Source: Bryobacterales bacterium (lineage in GTDB: Bacteria; Acidobacteriota; Terriglobia; Bryobacterales; Bryobacteraceae). Taken from it: a stretch of DNA of 9,769 nucleotides. The notes under the pieces were generated by a model. The model worked only from the letters and a program-made list of their open reading frames with translations, was not told where the DNA came from and searched no databases. The stretch is from contig SHUN01000072.1 of assembly GCA_009697495.1 (NCBI GenBank), forward strand, positions 1-9,769, written 5' to 3'. Positions within the stretch are counted from its first letter, which is position 1. Every line of letters starts with the position of its first letter. The translations under genes and the position numbers were made by a program. Shown in pieces: positions 1 through 6,120 of the stretch.

Positions 1-1
1 C

Positions 2-142
2 AATTCGGTTGCTGTTGACAACCTTCTTGAGTGTGAGCCTGCTTTAACCGATTCGCCGGAATCTGCTTTCTCGCCGGAATCTACCTTCTCTCCCGCGCTA
101 CCGGATTGCTCGGGGCTGTCCGCCTACCGCGCAGCGGTTTAG
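2..142 (+). CDS. Possible C-terminal end of a gene entering from the left
   Basis: An open frame runs from the window edge to a TAG stop at 140-142, giving 46 codons with no start inside the window. The peptide is rich in Ser, Pro, Glu and Phe and holds two near-identical hexapeptides (SPESAF, SPESTF) encoded by an 18-bp tandem repeat. No domain is recognisable. If real, it is the tail of a plus-strand gene convergent with lexA, whose stop lies 68 bp further on. Repeated low-complexity tails are common on secreted or surface proteins, but that is only a possibility. The alternative is that this is non-coding DNA left open by chance. No intrinsic terminator is visible between 143 and 210. Confidence 0.3.
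   Translation, partial: NSVAVDNLLECEPALTDSPESAFSPESTFSPALPDCSGLSAYRAAV
53..88. repeat. Two-unit 18-bp tandem repeat
   Basis: Two adjacent 18-bp units (53-70 and 71-88) begin with TCGCCGGAATCT and differ at two positions. The unit is six codons long, so it keeps the plus frame of the partial ORF and would encode SPES(A/T)F twice. Confidence 0.8.
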
Positions 143-210
143 TTCACCGAGAACAATCACACGCTGATGGTATCGATTTTTTCAGCTATGCCCTTCGGCA
201 AGCGCAAGGA

Positions 211-846
211 TTAGTACTTTCGCAGTACCGCCATCAGCTTACCCTGCACCTGCAGGCTGGCCCCGGAGACGAAAATCGGCTCCATGGCGGAGTTGGCGGG
301 CTGCAACCGTATTTGCCCGTTCGGTTCGCGATAGAGGCGTTTCAGGGTGGTTTCCGTGCCGTCAACCAGCGCGACGACGATCTCGCCGTCCCGCACGGAA
401 TCCGTTTTTTGGATGAGCACAAAATCGCCGTCACAAATGTGATCGTCGATCATCGACTCGCCTCGCACTTGCAGCGCGTACGTTCCCGAATCCCCGATAA
501 AATCCTGAAAATGCAGCATTTCCGGATTCGCGATGGCTTCGACCGGCACGCCGGCGGCAATTTTCCCGAGCAATGGCACGGCAAGGCCGGTCTCGACGGC
601 GCGCCGCTTTTCCACCTCCGCCGCGTAGCGTGGCGCAATCTCCAGCGACCGGCTCTGATTGAACGCGCGGCGCAGATATCCCTTCGATTCCAGGGAGGAG
701 ACGTGTTTGTGAATGGTCGCCAACGAATTCAGAGACAATCCATCGGCAATCTCTTCATAGGAAGGCGAGTAGCGGTTCTTGTCGATGAAGTCCGCCAGAA
801 ACTCGAGAACCTCTTTTTGGCGTTTCGTGAGGGCCATGTCTCCCAT
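211..846 (-). CDS. lexA: LexA SOS-response repressor/autopeptidase
   Basis: LexA is the cytoplasmic dimeric repressor of DNA-damage genes. With RecA filaments it cleaves itself. The 211-residue length is normal for the family. Residues 5-70 form the winged-helix DNA-binding domain (starting ALTKRQKEVLEFL). The cleavage site is Ala98-Gly99 (KIAAGVPVEA), the nucleophile is Ser131 in GESMIDD and the general base is Lys169 in TTLKRLY, so the peptidase looks complete. The start is uncertain: Met1 (846) has no Shine-Dalgarno sequence, while Met4 (837) matches the usual family start but its GGGAG lies only 2 nt away. The gene is last in a probable dacB-fmdB-like-lexA operon, 54 bp after the FmdB-family gene. 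I saw no Escherichia-type (CTGT-N8-ACAG) or Bacillus-type (GAAC-N4-GTTC) box in front of it. A palindrome over its start is a candidate operator. Confidence 0.97.
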   Translation of the reverse strand: MGDMALTKRQKEVLEFLADFIDKNRYSPSYEEIADGLSLNSLATIHKHVSSLESKGYLRRAFNQSRSLEIAPRYAAEVEKRRAVETGLAVPLLGKIAAGVPVEAIANPEMLHFQDFIGDSGTYALQVRGESMIDDHICDGDFVLIQKTDSVRDGEIVVALVDGTETTLKRLYREPNGQIRLQPANSAMEPIFVSGASLQVQGKLMAVLRKY

Positions 847-854
847 AGTATGGG
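842..854. promoter_or_regulatory. Palindrome across the lexA start, candidate operator
   Basis: CCCATAGTATGGG is a perfect inverted repeat with 6-bp arms around one central base. It covers the first possible lexA start (846) and lies just upstream of the second (837). A repressor bound here would block lexA initiation. That it is a LexA box is inference; it matches no SOS box I know. Confidence 0.3.
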
Positions 855-900
855 CGAATGGATAGCGAAGGTCAAGCGAAAAAGAGAAGAAACGGCGAAA

Positions 901-1131
901 TTAGTTTTTGGAGCAGGAACCGGGCATTCCGCACATACCGCTGCCACAGCCGCCGGAGGGCATGGGCGCGCACGGTCCGGCGCTTTTCGCGCTGGCGGCG
1001 GCAAAGGTCGAGTACTGCTGTTCCAGTTTTGCTCCGCCGCAGCCCGGACAGGCGACGGCCGGCGAACTGGCGCGCACCAGCTTTTCAAACTGGCTTCCGC
1101 AACCGTCGCATCTGTATTCGTAAATCGGCAT
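901..1131 (-). CDS. FmdB-family zinc-ribbon protein
   Basis: This 76-residue protein starts MPIYEYRCDGCG, the signature opening of the FmdB/CxxC_CxxC_SSSS family. Four cysteines in two CxxC pairs (C8/C11 and C28/C31) form a single zinc ribbon within residues 1-42. The family was named after a putative regulator of an amidase/formamidase operon, and its molecular role is poorly defined, so no target can be given. After an Ala/Ser linker the tail is rich in Gly, Met and Cys (C54, C62, C67, C73). The four extra cysteines could bind a second metal but no known motif is met. The ATG lies 7 bp after the dacB stop, preceded by a weak AGAAG, so translation probably depends on the upstream gene. lexA follows 54 bp downstream. 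The family assignment is firm; the function is not. Confidence 0.93.
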   Translation of the reverse strand: MPIYEYRCDGCGSQFEKLVRASSPAVACPGCGGAKLEQQYSTFAAASAKSAGPCAPMPSGGCGSGMCGMPGSCSKN

Positions 1132-1138
1132 GTTTCTT

Positions 1139-2623
1139 CTATTCCAGTAACGCGCTTACCAGTTTATCAATTCCCTGTCTGGCTTCGGACGACAAAGTGT
1201 TGTAATTATTCACCAGAACGGTAAAGGCGAGCCGGCCGCGCCGCGGATGTTCCAGATAGCCGCCGAGGGCGCTGACATGCGAAAGCGTCCCGGTCTTGGC
1301 GCGGATTTTGGACTTTTCCGCCGCTCCCTGGAAGCGCCGGCTTAACGTACCGTCTTCACCGCCCACCGGCAGGGAATTGATCCAAGCTTCACTGGCGTCC
1401 GACGCCGCCATGAAGACGAGCAGCTTCGTAGTCGCCTCGGGCGTGAGCAGAGTGAGGCGCGAGAGTCCGGAGGCATCTTCGAAGTTCACATCGTCCTGCC
1501 CCAACCCCACGGTTGTCTCCAAAAATGTCTTCAATTCCGTCAGTCCCGCTTCCCGGCTTCCGAATAGTTTACCGTGGCGACTTACTTCGCGCAGCAGTAA
1601 TTCGGCGTGTAAGTTCTGGCTTACTTTGTTGACAACCTTTACTAACTCAGCCAGTGGCGGCGATTGACGTTCGGCCAGTACAATCGTCCAGTCCGGCCCC
1701 GGCTCCTGTGTTCGGGAACGGTGGCGCGCCCTCGGGGCGTCGCGGACACGGATGCCGCGCCGTTCCAACGCTTCGGCCAGCACTTGCGCGGCGTAGAGAG
1801 CCGGATCGGGGACGGCGAGCAGTGCGGAATAGGGTTTCGCGTCCGCCGCAATCGATCCCGAGACGAACAGTTCATTGGTATTTGCGGGGCGATCCAGGCG
1901 GATGCGCGTCCGCTCTCCCGCCGCCGCCGTAGTCACTTGGAAGACCAGAACCACTTGCCCGGGCTCGGCGCTTAGATAGACATCCGCCGGTTCTCCCGGT
2001 GTGTCTCCCGGTCTAACTTCGAGGCGGAAGGAGTTATCCTGCAGTGTAAGCGCGGACACCGGCGCGCCGTACTCATACAGGGGATCGTCAATGGCCCATC
2101 CGTTCGGAAACGGATCCCAGACGTAGGCGGTGTCGTCCCCGATGAGAGCGCCGTCAATGCGGGTGACGCCGCGGCTGGCGATTTGCCTGGCCAGTTCGTC
2201 GATTCCGGGGGCGGCGTCGGCCCATTCCTTGTCCTTATCGTAGGGGAACGCGCGGCCCGAGAGCGAGGGATCTCCGCCGCCTACCAGGCGCACATCGCCG
2301 TGAATCACACCGTTCAAATCCGGGGCGGTTTCCGCCGTCACGCGCGTTGTCATTCTGTAATGCGGCCCTAGGCGCGTCAACGCTAAAGATGTGGAATAGA
2401 GCTTTGTATTTGATGCGGGGACGAACCAGTTCCGGGCGTTTCGCTCGAACACGGGCTTGCCTTTCAAGTCGACGACGCGCACGCCGACATGGGCGCGGGC
2501 GAGGGCCGGGGTGGCGGCGATGATTCGCTCGACGCGCTCGGGCAGCGGCGGACGGCGCTTCTTGGCCGCCCCGGAGACCGGCAGGAAGCAAAGCAGCGCA
2601 AGAGCCAGGATTCTTTGCGGCAT
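1139..2623 (-). CDS. dacB: D-alanyl-D-alanine carboxypeptidase/endopeptidase, PBP4 (peptidase S13)
   Basis: PBP4 enzymes act in the periplasm, removing the terminal D-Ala from peptidoglycan stem peptides or cutting D-Ala-mDAP cross-links. The three penicillin-binding motifs are present in order: S71-N-T-K74 (nucleophile and base), S335-Q-N337 and K443-T-G445. Family-typical SGLSR near residue 385 and LPVGGEDGTL near 418-427 are also there. The insert between motifs 1 and 2 is long, as is normal for S13, and the length of 494 residues fits. Residues 1-19 are a signal peptide (MPQRI, then a Leu-rich core) with no lipobox. The ATG at 2623 was chosen because GGGAG (2636-2632) sits 8 nt upstream; the in-frame TTG at 2629 has only a 2-nt spacing. 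It is the first gene of the probable dacB-fmdB-like-lexA operon and is divergent from the secreted-protein gene at 2652. Confidence 0.95.
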   Translation of the reverse strand: MPQRILALALLCFLPVSGAAKKRRPPLPERVERIIAATPALARAHVGVRVVDLKGKPVFERNARNWFVPASNTKLYSTSLALTRLGPHYRMTTRVTAETAPDLNGVIHGDVRLVGGGDPSLSGRAFPYDKDKEWADAAPGIDELARQIASRGVTRIDGALIGDDTAYVWDPFPNGWAIDDPLYEYGAPVSALTLQDNSFRLEVRPGDTPGEPADVYLSAEPGQVVLVFQVTTAAAGERTRIRLDRPANTNELFVSGSIAADAKPYSALLAVPDPALYAAQVLAEALERRGIRVRDAPRARHRSRTQEPGPDWTIVLAERQSPPLAELVKVVNKVSQNLHAELLLREVSRHGKLFGSREAGLTELKTFLETTVGLGQDDVNFEDASGLSRLTLLTPEATTKLLVFMAASDASEAWINSLPVGGEDGTLSRRFQGAAEKSKIRAKTGTLSHVSALGGYLEHPRRGRLAFTVLVNNYNTLSSEARQGIDKLVSALLE

Positions 2624-2637
2624 GGGCAAGTCTCCCG

Positions 2638-2645
2638 ATTATACT
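2638..2645. promoter_or_regulatory. Overlapping divergent -10 boxes shared by dacB and the secreted-protein gene
   Basis: The eight bases ATTATACT read as TATAAT on the minus strand (2643-2638, consensus) and TATACT on the plus strand (2640-2645). The plus box ends 6 nt before the ATG at 2652, the spacing of a leaderless transcript. The minus box would start RNA near 2631, just inside or after the dacB Shine-Dalgarno sequence. No good -35 element is visible on either side. Symmetric -10 elements firing both ways are known in bacteria; use here is inferred. Confidence 0.45.
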
Positions 2646-2753
2646 GTGGCCATGAGGCTGTTTCTGCTGGCGGCATTGCGGCCAAAGCAACCGCCGCCGC
2701 CGATGGCCGCGTCGACTGTGGCGATGCGGCTATTTCTGTTGGCGGCATTGCCG
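2643..2753. repeat. Imperfect direct repeat duplicating the signal-peptide start
   Basis: Copies at 2643-2681 and 2715-2753 share ACTGTGGC, the ATG and the codons for RLFLLAAL, with about four mismatches in the first 37 positions. The offset is exactly 72 bp (24 codons), so both ATGs are in the same frame. The -10 box TATACT of the first copy reads TCGACT in front of the second. Confidence 0.85.
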
Positions 2754-3410
2754 CTGATCGTTCCTGGGCAGGAGAAGATGCCGGCGCGCGCGGCGCCCGC
2801 GGATTATGCAGCCCATGCGCCAATTTCGCCTCGGCATGTTCTGGCGGCAGAGTTCCAGGGGCGCACGGTTCCGGCGGCCAACGCGGCTTTCGTGCTCCAG
2901 CACTATGTAGTGGTTGAAGTGGCGCTCTTTACGCGCGAGTACGAATTCAACTGCGGACGCTACTCGCTCCGGCTGAATGGGAAGACGGCGCTTCTTGCCC
3001 AGACACCGGGAATGGTGGCCGCGTCGTTGAAATATCCGGACTGGGAAAATCAGCGGCAAATCACGGCGACGGCGGGGGTTGGGGACGCCGGAGTGATCCT
3101 GGGCCGGCGGAATACGACGCCTCGGTTTCCCGGGGACCGGCGCGCGGGGTCAGCGCCGCCGGGTACGCCGGTGAATGCGGTCGAGGTCTCCGAAAACGCT
3201 CCGTGGGACTGGGTGGCTAAACTCGCATGGGAGGACGGTCCAGTGAAAGGCCCATCGGGCGGTCTGCTCTATTTCCCGTATAACGGCAATCTGGCAAAGC
3301 TCAAGACGATTGCGCTCATCTATAACAGCGACGAGGGGCTGATTACGCTGAAGCTGCGCGGGTCAGACGCGTCTCCAGCCAAATCAACAGCACGAGGACG
3401 CAGACCATAA
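2652..3410 (+). CDS. Secreted protein of unknown function with duplicated signal peptide
   Basis: I do not recognise the family. From the ATG at 2652 it has 252 residues; from the second ATG at 2724 it has 228. Each ATG opens a hydrophobic signal-like segment (MRLFLLAAL), separated by a Pro-rich linker (PKQPPPP). The second copy, continuing PLIVPGQ, is the better export signal. The mature part has alternating hydrophobic strands (HYVVVEVALF near 84-93, YSLRLNG near 104-110, LKTIALIYNS near 217-226) and a single Cys101, suggesting a beta-rich periplasmic domain. An Arg/Pro/Gly-rich loop spans about 151-173. Neither ATG has a Shine-Dalgarno sequence, but TATACT lies 6 nt before the first, which fits a leaderless mRNA. 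The last 22 codons overlap the 3' end of the convergent permease gene. Coding status is supported by the signal peptide and an orderly protein-like composition. Confidence 0.75.
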   Translation: MRLFLLAALRPKQPPPPMAASTVAMRLFLLAALPLIVPGQEKMPARAAPADYAAHAPISPRHVLAAEFQGRTVPAANAAFVLQHYVVVEVALFTREYEFNCGRYSLRLNGKTALLAQTPGMVAASLKYPDWENQRQITATAGVGDAGVILGRRNTTPRFPGDRRAGSAPPGTPVNAVEVSENAPWDWVAKLAWEDGPVKGPSGGLLYFPYNGNLAKLKTIALIYNSDEGLITLKLRGSDASPAKSTARGRRP

Positions 3411-4596
3411 TCGAGCCCAAGGCAGGCACAAGCATCACGGTTCCAACACCCCACTCTTTCGCCACGAGTCCCAGGAGCCCTGGGGTAAGAAGGCCGCCAA
3501 TGAGTCCGAGCGAAAAGATGCCGCCGAAGAACCCGGGGTGGTAATAGGGGAATCGGTGGGCGATCGATTCCACAGTTAGGGGGTAAATGGAGGCGAAGCC
3601 GCCGCCGATGAGGATAATCCCGGCGATTGCGCCGCCCATCATGGCCGTCATACTGAGCAAAACACAGCCGAACAGAGCCGCCAGAACACTGCCCAGCAGC
3701 ATTCGCGAATGGCGCACCCTGGGGAGCATCGCCTGGGCCACTATGCGGCCTGCCAGCAAGGCTGTCCAATATACAGCCAGAAGCAGGATGCCGTTTGCCG
3801 GGCTCATGCCGAGTTGCTGAATAAGGAACAACGGCAGCCAGCCTGCAATCGCCCATTCATTGCCAAATTGAAAGAACAGCAGGAGCGTGAAGAGAATGGC
3901 GCCCGGGGAGCGGAAATCGGCCATCGCTTTATGGAAGGGAGGGAACGAGTGGGGGGTGTAGCCGAACGGCCCGCCGACGGCGAATCCGATGGTGAAATAG
4001 AACGGGATGACGGCCAGCAGGATCATCATGCTGGGCACGGTGTAGAAATTAAAGGCCCCGGCGGTGAGTAGCGCTGTTGTCAGGCAACCGAGGCCGAAGA
4101 GCCCGCCGGAGAGATTGATGGTTGCCGCGGGGTCGTGCTGATAGAGCGGTGTTATCGCATGGAATACGGCCGTGTTGACCATCGCGCCGGCGCCGCCCAC
4201 AAGGAAGAGCGCGAACATTCGCTGGGAGGGCGGGTGCGGACCGGAGAGGTAGGCCAGTGCCAGGAGACCGGCGCAGGCGAGCCCGCTGGCCAGTGTTAGC
4301 AAAAGACGCAACCCGGTTCGCGTCACCAACCAGTGACAAACCTGCGCGCCGGCGTAGATACCGAAAGTAAGAAACAGGAAGTAGAGGCCGACCGTGGTGT
4401 AGTCGGAGTGAAGGTGGTAGCCCCAGGCAGGCAGGATCGCGCCCAGGAATGAGAACAGTACGCCTGAGAGGAAGAAGCCTCCCAGCGCCCGTCGTCCAGA
4501 GGCAGCTTGCAGCGTGGGTTGGCGCGCAGTGCCCGAAACTGGAGTTCCTTCGGTTGTTGCCGGCATCCGCCTTATTGTAACGCTCCTGATTTTCAT
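3343..4596 (-). CDS. Major facilitator superfamily permease, FucP/FHS-like
   Basis: This is an inner-membrane secondary transporter of 417 residues with about 12 hydrophobic helices (roughly 40-60, 67-88, 97-116, 125-148, 161-180, 186-208, 232-256, 265-290, 299-317, 322-340, 354-374, 384-407). The second half begins with FFQFGNEWAIAGWLPLFL and WTALLAGRIV, a pattern resembling the fucose-permease (FHS) branch. A sugar substrate is therefore plausible but not shown. The soluble N-terminal 35 residues are poorly conserved in type, and the start is uncertain: ATG at 4596 has no well-placed Shine-Dalgarno sequence, and the ATG at 4566 has AGGAG 16 nt upstream. A weak promoter (TTGACG at 4636-4631, AGATTT at 4613-4608) is possible. 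The gene stands alone and its 3' end overlaps the convergent secreted-protein gene by 68 bp. Confidence 0.9.
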   Translation of the reverse strand: MKIRSVTIRRMPATTEGTPVSGTARQPTLQAASGRRALGGFFLSGVLFSFLGAILPAWGYHLHSDYTTVGLYFLFLTFGIYAGAQVCHWLVTRTGLRLLLTLASGLACAGLLALAYLSGPHPPSQRMFALFLVGGAGAMVNTAVFHAITPLYQHDPAATINLSGGLFGLGCLTTALLTAGAFNFYTVPSMMILLAVIPFYFTIGFAVGGPFGYTPHSFPPFHKAMADFRSPGAILFTLLLFFQFGNEWAIAGWLPLFLIQQLGMSPANGILLLAVYWTALLAGRIVAQAMLPRVRHSRMLLGSVLAALFGCVLLSMTAMMGGAIAGIILIGGGFASIYPLTVESIAHRFPYYHPGFFGGIFSLGLIGGLLTPGLLGLVAKEWGVGTVMLVPALGSIMVCVLVLLIWLETRLTRAASA

Positions 4597-4703
4597 ATCG
4601 GGCGGAAAAATCTTCCAAATGGCGGATTATCGTCAACTGGCATTGAAGTAATTGGTGTTCGAAAGAGTTTAGGGCAATGGATTGTATGGCAGTGGGAAAA
4701 ATA

Positions 4704-4732
4704 TTGACAACGAAACGAGATCGCCTTACGAC
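4704..4732 (+). promoter_or_regulatory. Candidate sigma-70 promoter
   Basis: A perfect -35 TTGACA (4704-4709) is followed after 17 bp by TACGAC (4727-4732), which matches the -10 consensus at three of six positions and lacks the final T. It would transcribe the structured region ahead of rpmE. Confidence 0.3.
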
Positions 4733-4768
4733 GGCCTTATCACTGAGGAAGGAGGAGGTCCAGTCATT

Positions 4769-4816
4769 ATGGAAATTGGAAGTTTTTCTGGGCGCAGGGA
4801 GGTCGTCGGCAGTTGA
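4769..4816 (+). CDS. Possible 15-residue leader peptide before rpmE
   Basis: ATG at 4769 opens a short frame (MEIGSFSGRREVVGS) ending in TGA. GGAGGAGGT at 4751-4759, nine bases upstream, is the strongest ribosome-binding site in the window, which is odd for a stretch with no obvious gene. It is followed by two hairpins and then rpmE. It could be a leader peptide, the start of a decayed gene, or chance. Nothing else supports coding. Confidence 0.25.
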   Translation: MEIGSFSGRREVVGS

Positions 4817-4925
4817 GTCGGCCCTCTTTATCGTTCAGGCTTCGATCAGTGGCGAGGCCGCCGAGTTCTATCGGACCGGTGCCTCGCTGCGCTACAAACC
4901 AAGCCGAGTAGTAGCAGAAAGCGCT

Positions 4926-4948
4926 CGCCGCGGGTTGGTCCCCCGGCG
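4926..4948 (+). other. GC-rich stem-loop upstream of rpmE
   Basis: CGCCGCGGG (4926-4934) pairs with CCCCCGGCG (4940-4948) apart from one C-C mismatch, with a 5-base loop. The downstream sequence is only mildly T-rich (TGTTCTGTTTT), so it is a poor terminator. An RNA element in the rpmE leader is possible. Confidence 0.4.
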
Positions 4949-4998
4949 GGTGTTCTGTTTTCGGGAACTCGCGCAAAACGGATTCGGACGCGATTTTG

Positions 4999-5007
4999 TG
5001 CTATCCT
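4999..5007 (+). promoter_or_regulatory. Extended -10 element for rpmE
   Basis: TGCTATCCT fits an extended -10 (TGnTATnnT), 15 bp before the rpmE ATG. RNA starting near 5013 would have a leader of about ten bases without a Shine-Dalgarno sequence. No -35 is recognisable at the right distance. Confidence 0.4.
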
Positions 5008-5022
5008 AATCCTTGAAAAGCC

Positions 5023-5265
5023 ATGAAAGCCGGAATCCACCCCGCCTATAACCCCGTTAAAGTGATCTGCGCTTGCGGTAGCCAGTTTGAAACCCGTTCC
5101 TCGCACAAAGGGGACATCCGGTTGGAAATCTGCGCCGCTTGCCATCCATTTTTTACGGGCAAGCAAAAGTTGATCGATACCGAAGGACGCGTCGACCGCT
5201 TCCAAAAGATGCTGCTGAAATCCGCCGCTATCAAAGCGGCGCGCGAAACCGCGAGCTCCAACTAG
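5023..5265 (+). CDS. rpmE: 50S ribosomal protein bL31, zinc-binding form
   Basis: The 80-residue product is a component of the large ribosomal subunit at the central protuberance, where L31 bridges to the small subunit. It starts [12 protein letters not shown] and contains the family signature [11 protein letters not shown] followed by GRVDRF. Cysteines C16, C18, C37 and C40 are the zinc ligands of the C+ form, the version that in many bacteria is replaced by a cysteine-free paralogue under zinc starvation. The Ala/Lys-rich C-terminal tail (65-80) is slightly longer than in E. coli. No Shine-Dalgarno sequence precedes the ATG; AAAAG lies very close. The gene is monocistronic and ends at a strong terminator 22 bp after its stop. 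Confidence 0.97.
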   Translation: MKAGIHPAYNPVKVICACGSQFETRSSHKGDIRLEICAACHPFFTGKQKLIDTEGRVDRFQKMLLKSAAIKAARETASSN

Positions 5266-5287
5266 TTCAAACCTTCGAATCCACCAA

Positions 5288-5321
5288 CGAAAAGGCCTTG
5301 CCTGGCGGCAAGGCCTTTTCG
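5288..5321. terminator. Strong bidirectional intrinsic terminator
   Basis: A perfect 15-bp stem (5288-5302 with 5307-5321) with TGGC loop has GGCCTTGCC at its core and is flanked by AAAA on the left and TTTT on the right. It can therefore end transcription from rpmE (plus) and from the sigma-factor operon (minus, last stop at 5347). Confidence 0.93.
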
Positions 5322-5346
5322 CTATTCGTAGTGGAAGCGTCGACTA

Positions 5347-5745
5347 TCAGCCGCCGCTGGAGCCCTGTTTTCGCTTGGCGTCCCGTTCGGCGCGCATCTT
5401 GTCGTATTCAAGCATTTGCGTGTCGCTCAAAATTCCGCGGATTCCAGTGGTCTGTTCGGATTGAAGTTTTTCCATCTCCGGCTTCGTGCGTTCCCGGAAT
5501 TCCCGGTAGCGGTCGCGCGTGGCGTCCAAAATTTTTTCTACGTCCACGGCCTGCACATTGGTCAATTGCAGCCGCTGCTTCATCTCGGACATGTAGGCGC
5601 TTCGGTACTGTTCCGGGGTCTTGCGGTTCGTCGTCGCACTCACGTCTTTAACGCTATACAAACGATGCCCAAAGCCTCCAACCGCGGCTCCGCCGGCGAA
5701 TACGAGGAGGAGATAGAGCCCGATAGTGAGACTGCTGCGTTTCAT
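5347..5745 (-). CDS. Membrane-anchored Spy/CpxP-like periplasmic protein
   Basis: The 132-residue protein has one N-terminal membrane anchor (about 6-26, ending in a Gly-rich GGAAVGGFG) and a long, charged, all-helical periplasmic part. Two family-typical turns are visible, LTNVQ (61-65) and LSDTQMLEYDKM (106-117), as in the LTxxQ repeats of Spy/CpxP and the CnrX-type metal-sensor superfamily. Such proteins act as periplasmic chaperones or stress sensors. There is no Cys, and the only His (H27) is next to the membrane, so direct metal sensing like CnrX is not supported. The ATG overlaps the stop of the anti-sigma-like gene by four bases (ATGA), indicating coupled translation. It is the last gene of the operon and ends before the bidirectional terminator. 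The most likely role is modulating or sensing for the sigma/anti-sigma pair. Confidence 0.8.
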   Translation of the reverse strand: MKRSSLTIGLYLLLVFAGGAAVGGFGHRLYSVKDVSATTNRKTPEQYRSAYMSEMKQRLQLTNVQAVDVEKILDATRDRYREFRERTKPEMEKLQSEQTTGIRGILSDTQMLEYDKMRAERDAKRKQGSSGG

Positions 5746-6104
5746 TGTTGTTTGGCCGAGCCGCCAGCGGGGGGCGGGAACGTCTCGATTGAGACCGGGT
5801 GCATGGCCGCGAGATCTTCCGGCGAATCGTCAGCATCCAGAGCTTCGATGTAAGTGGATTGATAGAACTGGGACGACGACAGCGCTGTACCCAATACGAC
5901 GCCGAACATCAGACACAGCGCCAGTGCGCCGGCCAGCGCCCGGCGGCTCAGCGTCACCCATTGCAATACGGGGTTCCGTCGAGCCTCGATTCGCTGCCAC
6001 AAAGCCGGCATGAAATTCGCCCCTGGCTCTGGATCCGGACAAGCGGCCCGGTAGTCGGTGAATAATCGATTCAGGCGTTGTTCGTGATTGTTTTCCATCG
6101 ACAT
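5742..6104 (-). CDS. Putative membrane-bound anti-sigma factor
   Basis: The protein is 120 residues from the ATG at 6104, chosen because GGGAG lies 5 nt upstream; a TTG at 6116 is less likely. Residues 1-54 are predicted cytoplasmic, helical and charged (NNHEQRLNRLFTDYRAACPD...PALWQRIEARRN). One membrane helix lies at about 56-76, followed by a 44-residue outer tail rich in acidic residues, Ser and Pro. Position right after an ECF sigma gene (16-bp gap) and the cytoplasm-helix-periplasm layout fit an anti-sigma factor. The HxxxCxxC zinc motif of ZAS anti-sigma factors is absent, so it belongs to another type. The role is inferred from context and topology rather than from a clear domain match. 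Confidence 0.7.
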   Translation of the reverse strand: MSMENNHEQRLNRLFTDYRAACPDPEPGANFMPALWQRIEARRNPVLQWVTLSRRALAGALALCLMFGVVLGTALSSSQFYQSTYIEALDADDSPEDLAAMHPVSIETFPPPAGGSAKQQ

Positions 6105-6120
6105 ACGGTCTCCCAAAAGT

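Larger units (their letters stand above)
4597..5022. other. 426-bp non-coding region between the permease and rpmE
   Basis: No convincing protein gene is visible on either strand. Open frames here have no recognisable content and no matching start signals. It holds a perfect TTGACA (4704-4709), a strong Shine-Dalgarno sequence before a 15-codon ORF (4769), a nested hairpin at 4854-4885 (GAGGC/GCCTC enclosing CCGA/TCGG), a GC-rich hairpin at 4926-4948 and an extended -10 close to rpmE. Together these suggest a transcribed leader or small RNA; this is inference. Confidence 0.5.

Noticed and set aside
174..206. T run with a nearby small stem (TGCC/GGCA) as terminator of lexA
   Set aside because: In the lexA direction the run is A rather than U after the stem, so it does not form an intrinsic terminator.
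106..1224. Long plus-strand open frame opposite lexA, the FmdB-like gene and the end of dacB
   Set aside because: It is antisense to three genes with clear motifs, its His/Arg-rich translation matches no family, and it results from GC-rich codon bias.
4677..5009. 110-codon plus-strand open frame before rpmE
   Set aside because: No family resemblance, no Shine-Dalgarno sequence at its ATG, and the strong ribosome site at 4751-4759 is in a different frame.
5742..6104. Zinc-binding (ZAS) anti-sigma factor
   Set aside because: The HxxxCxxC motif is absent; there are only isolated cysteines (C22 and one in the membrane helix).
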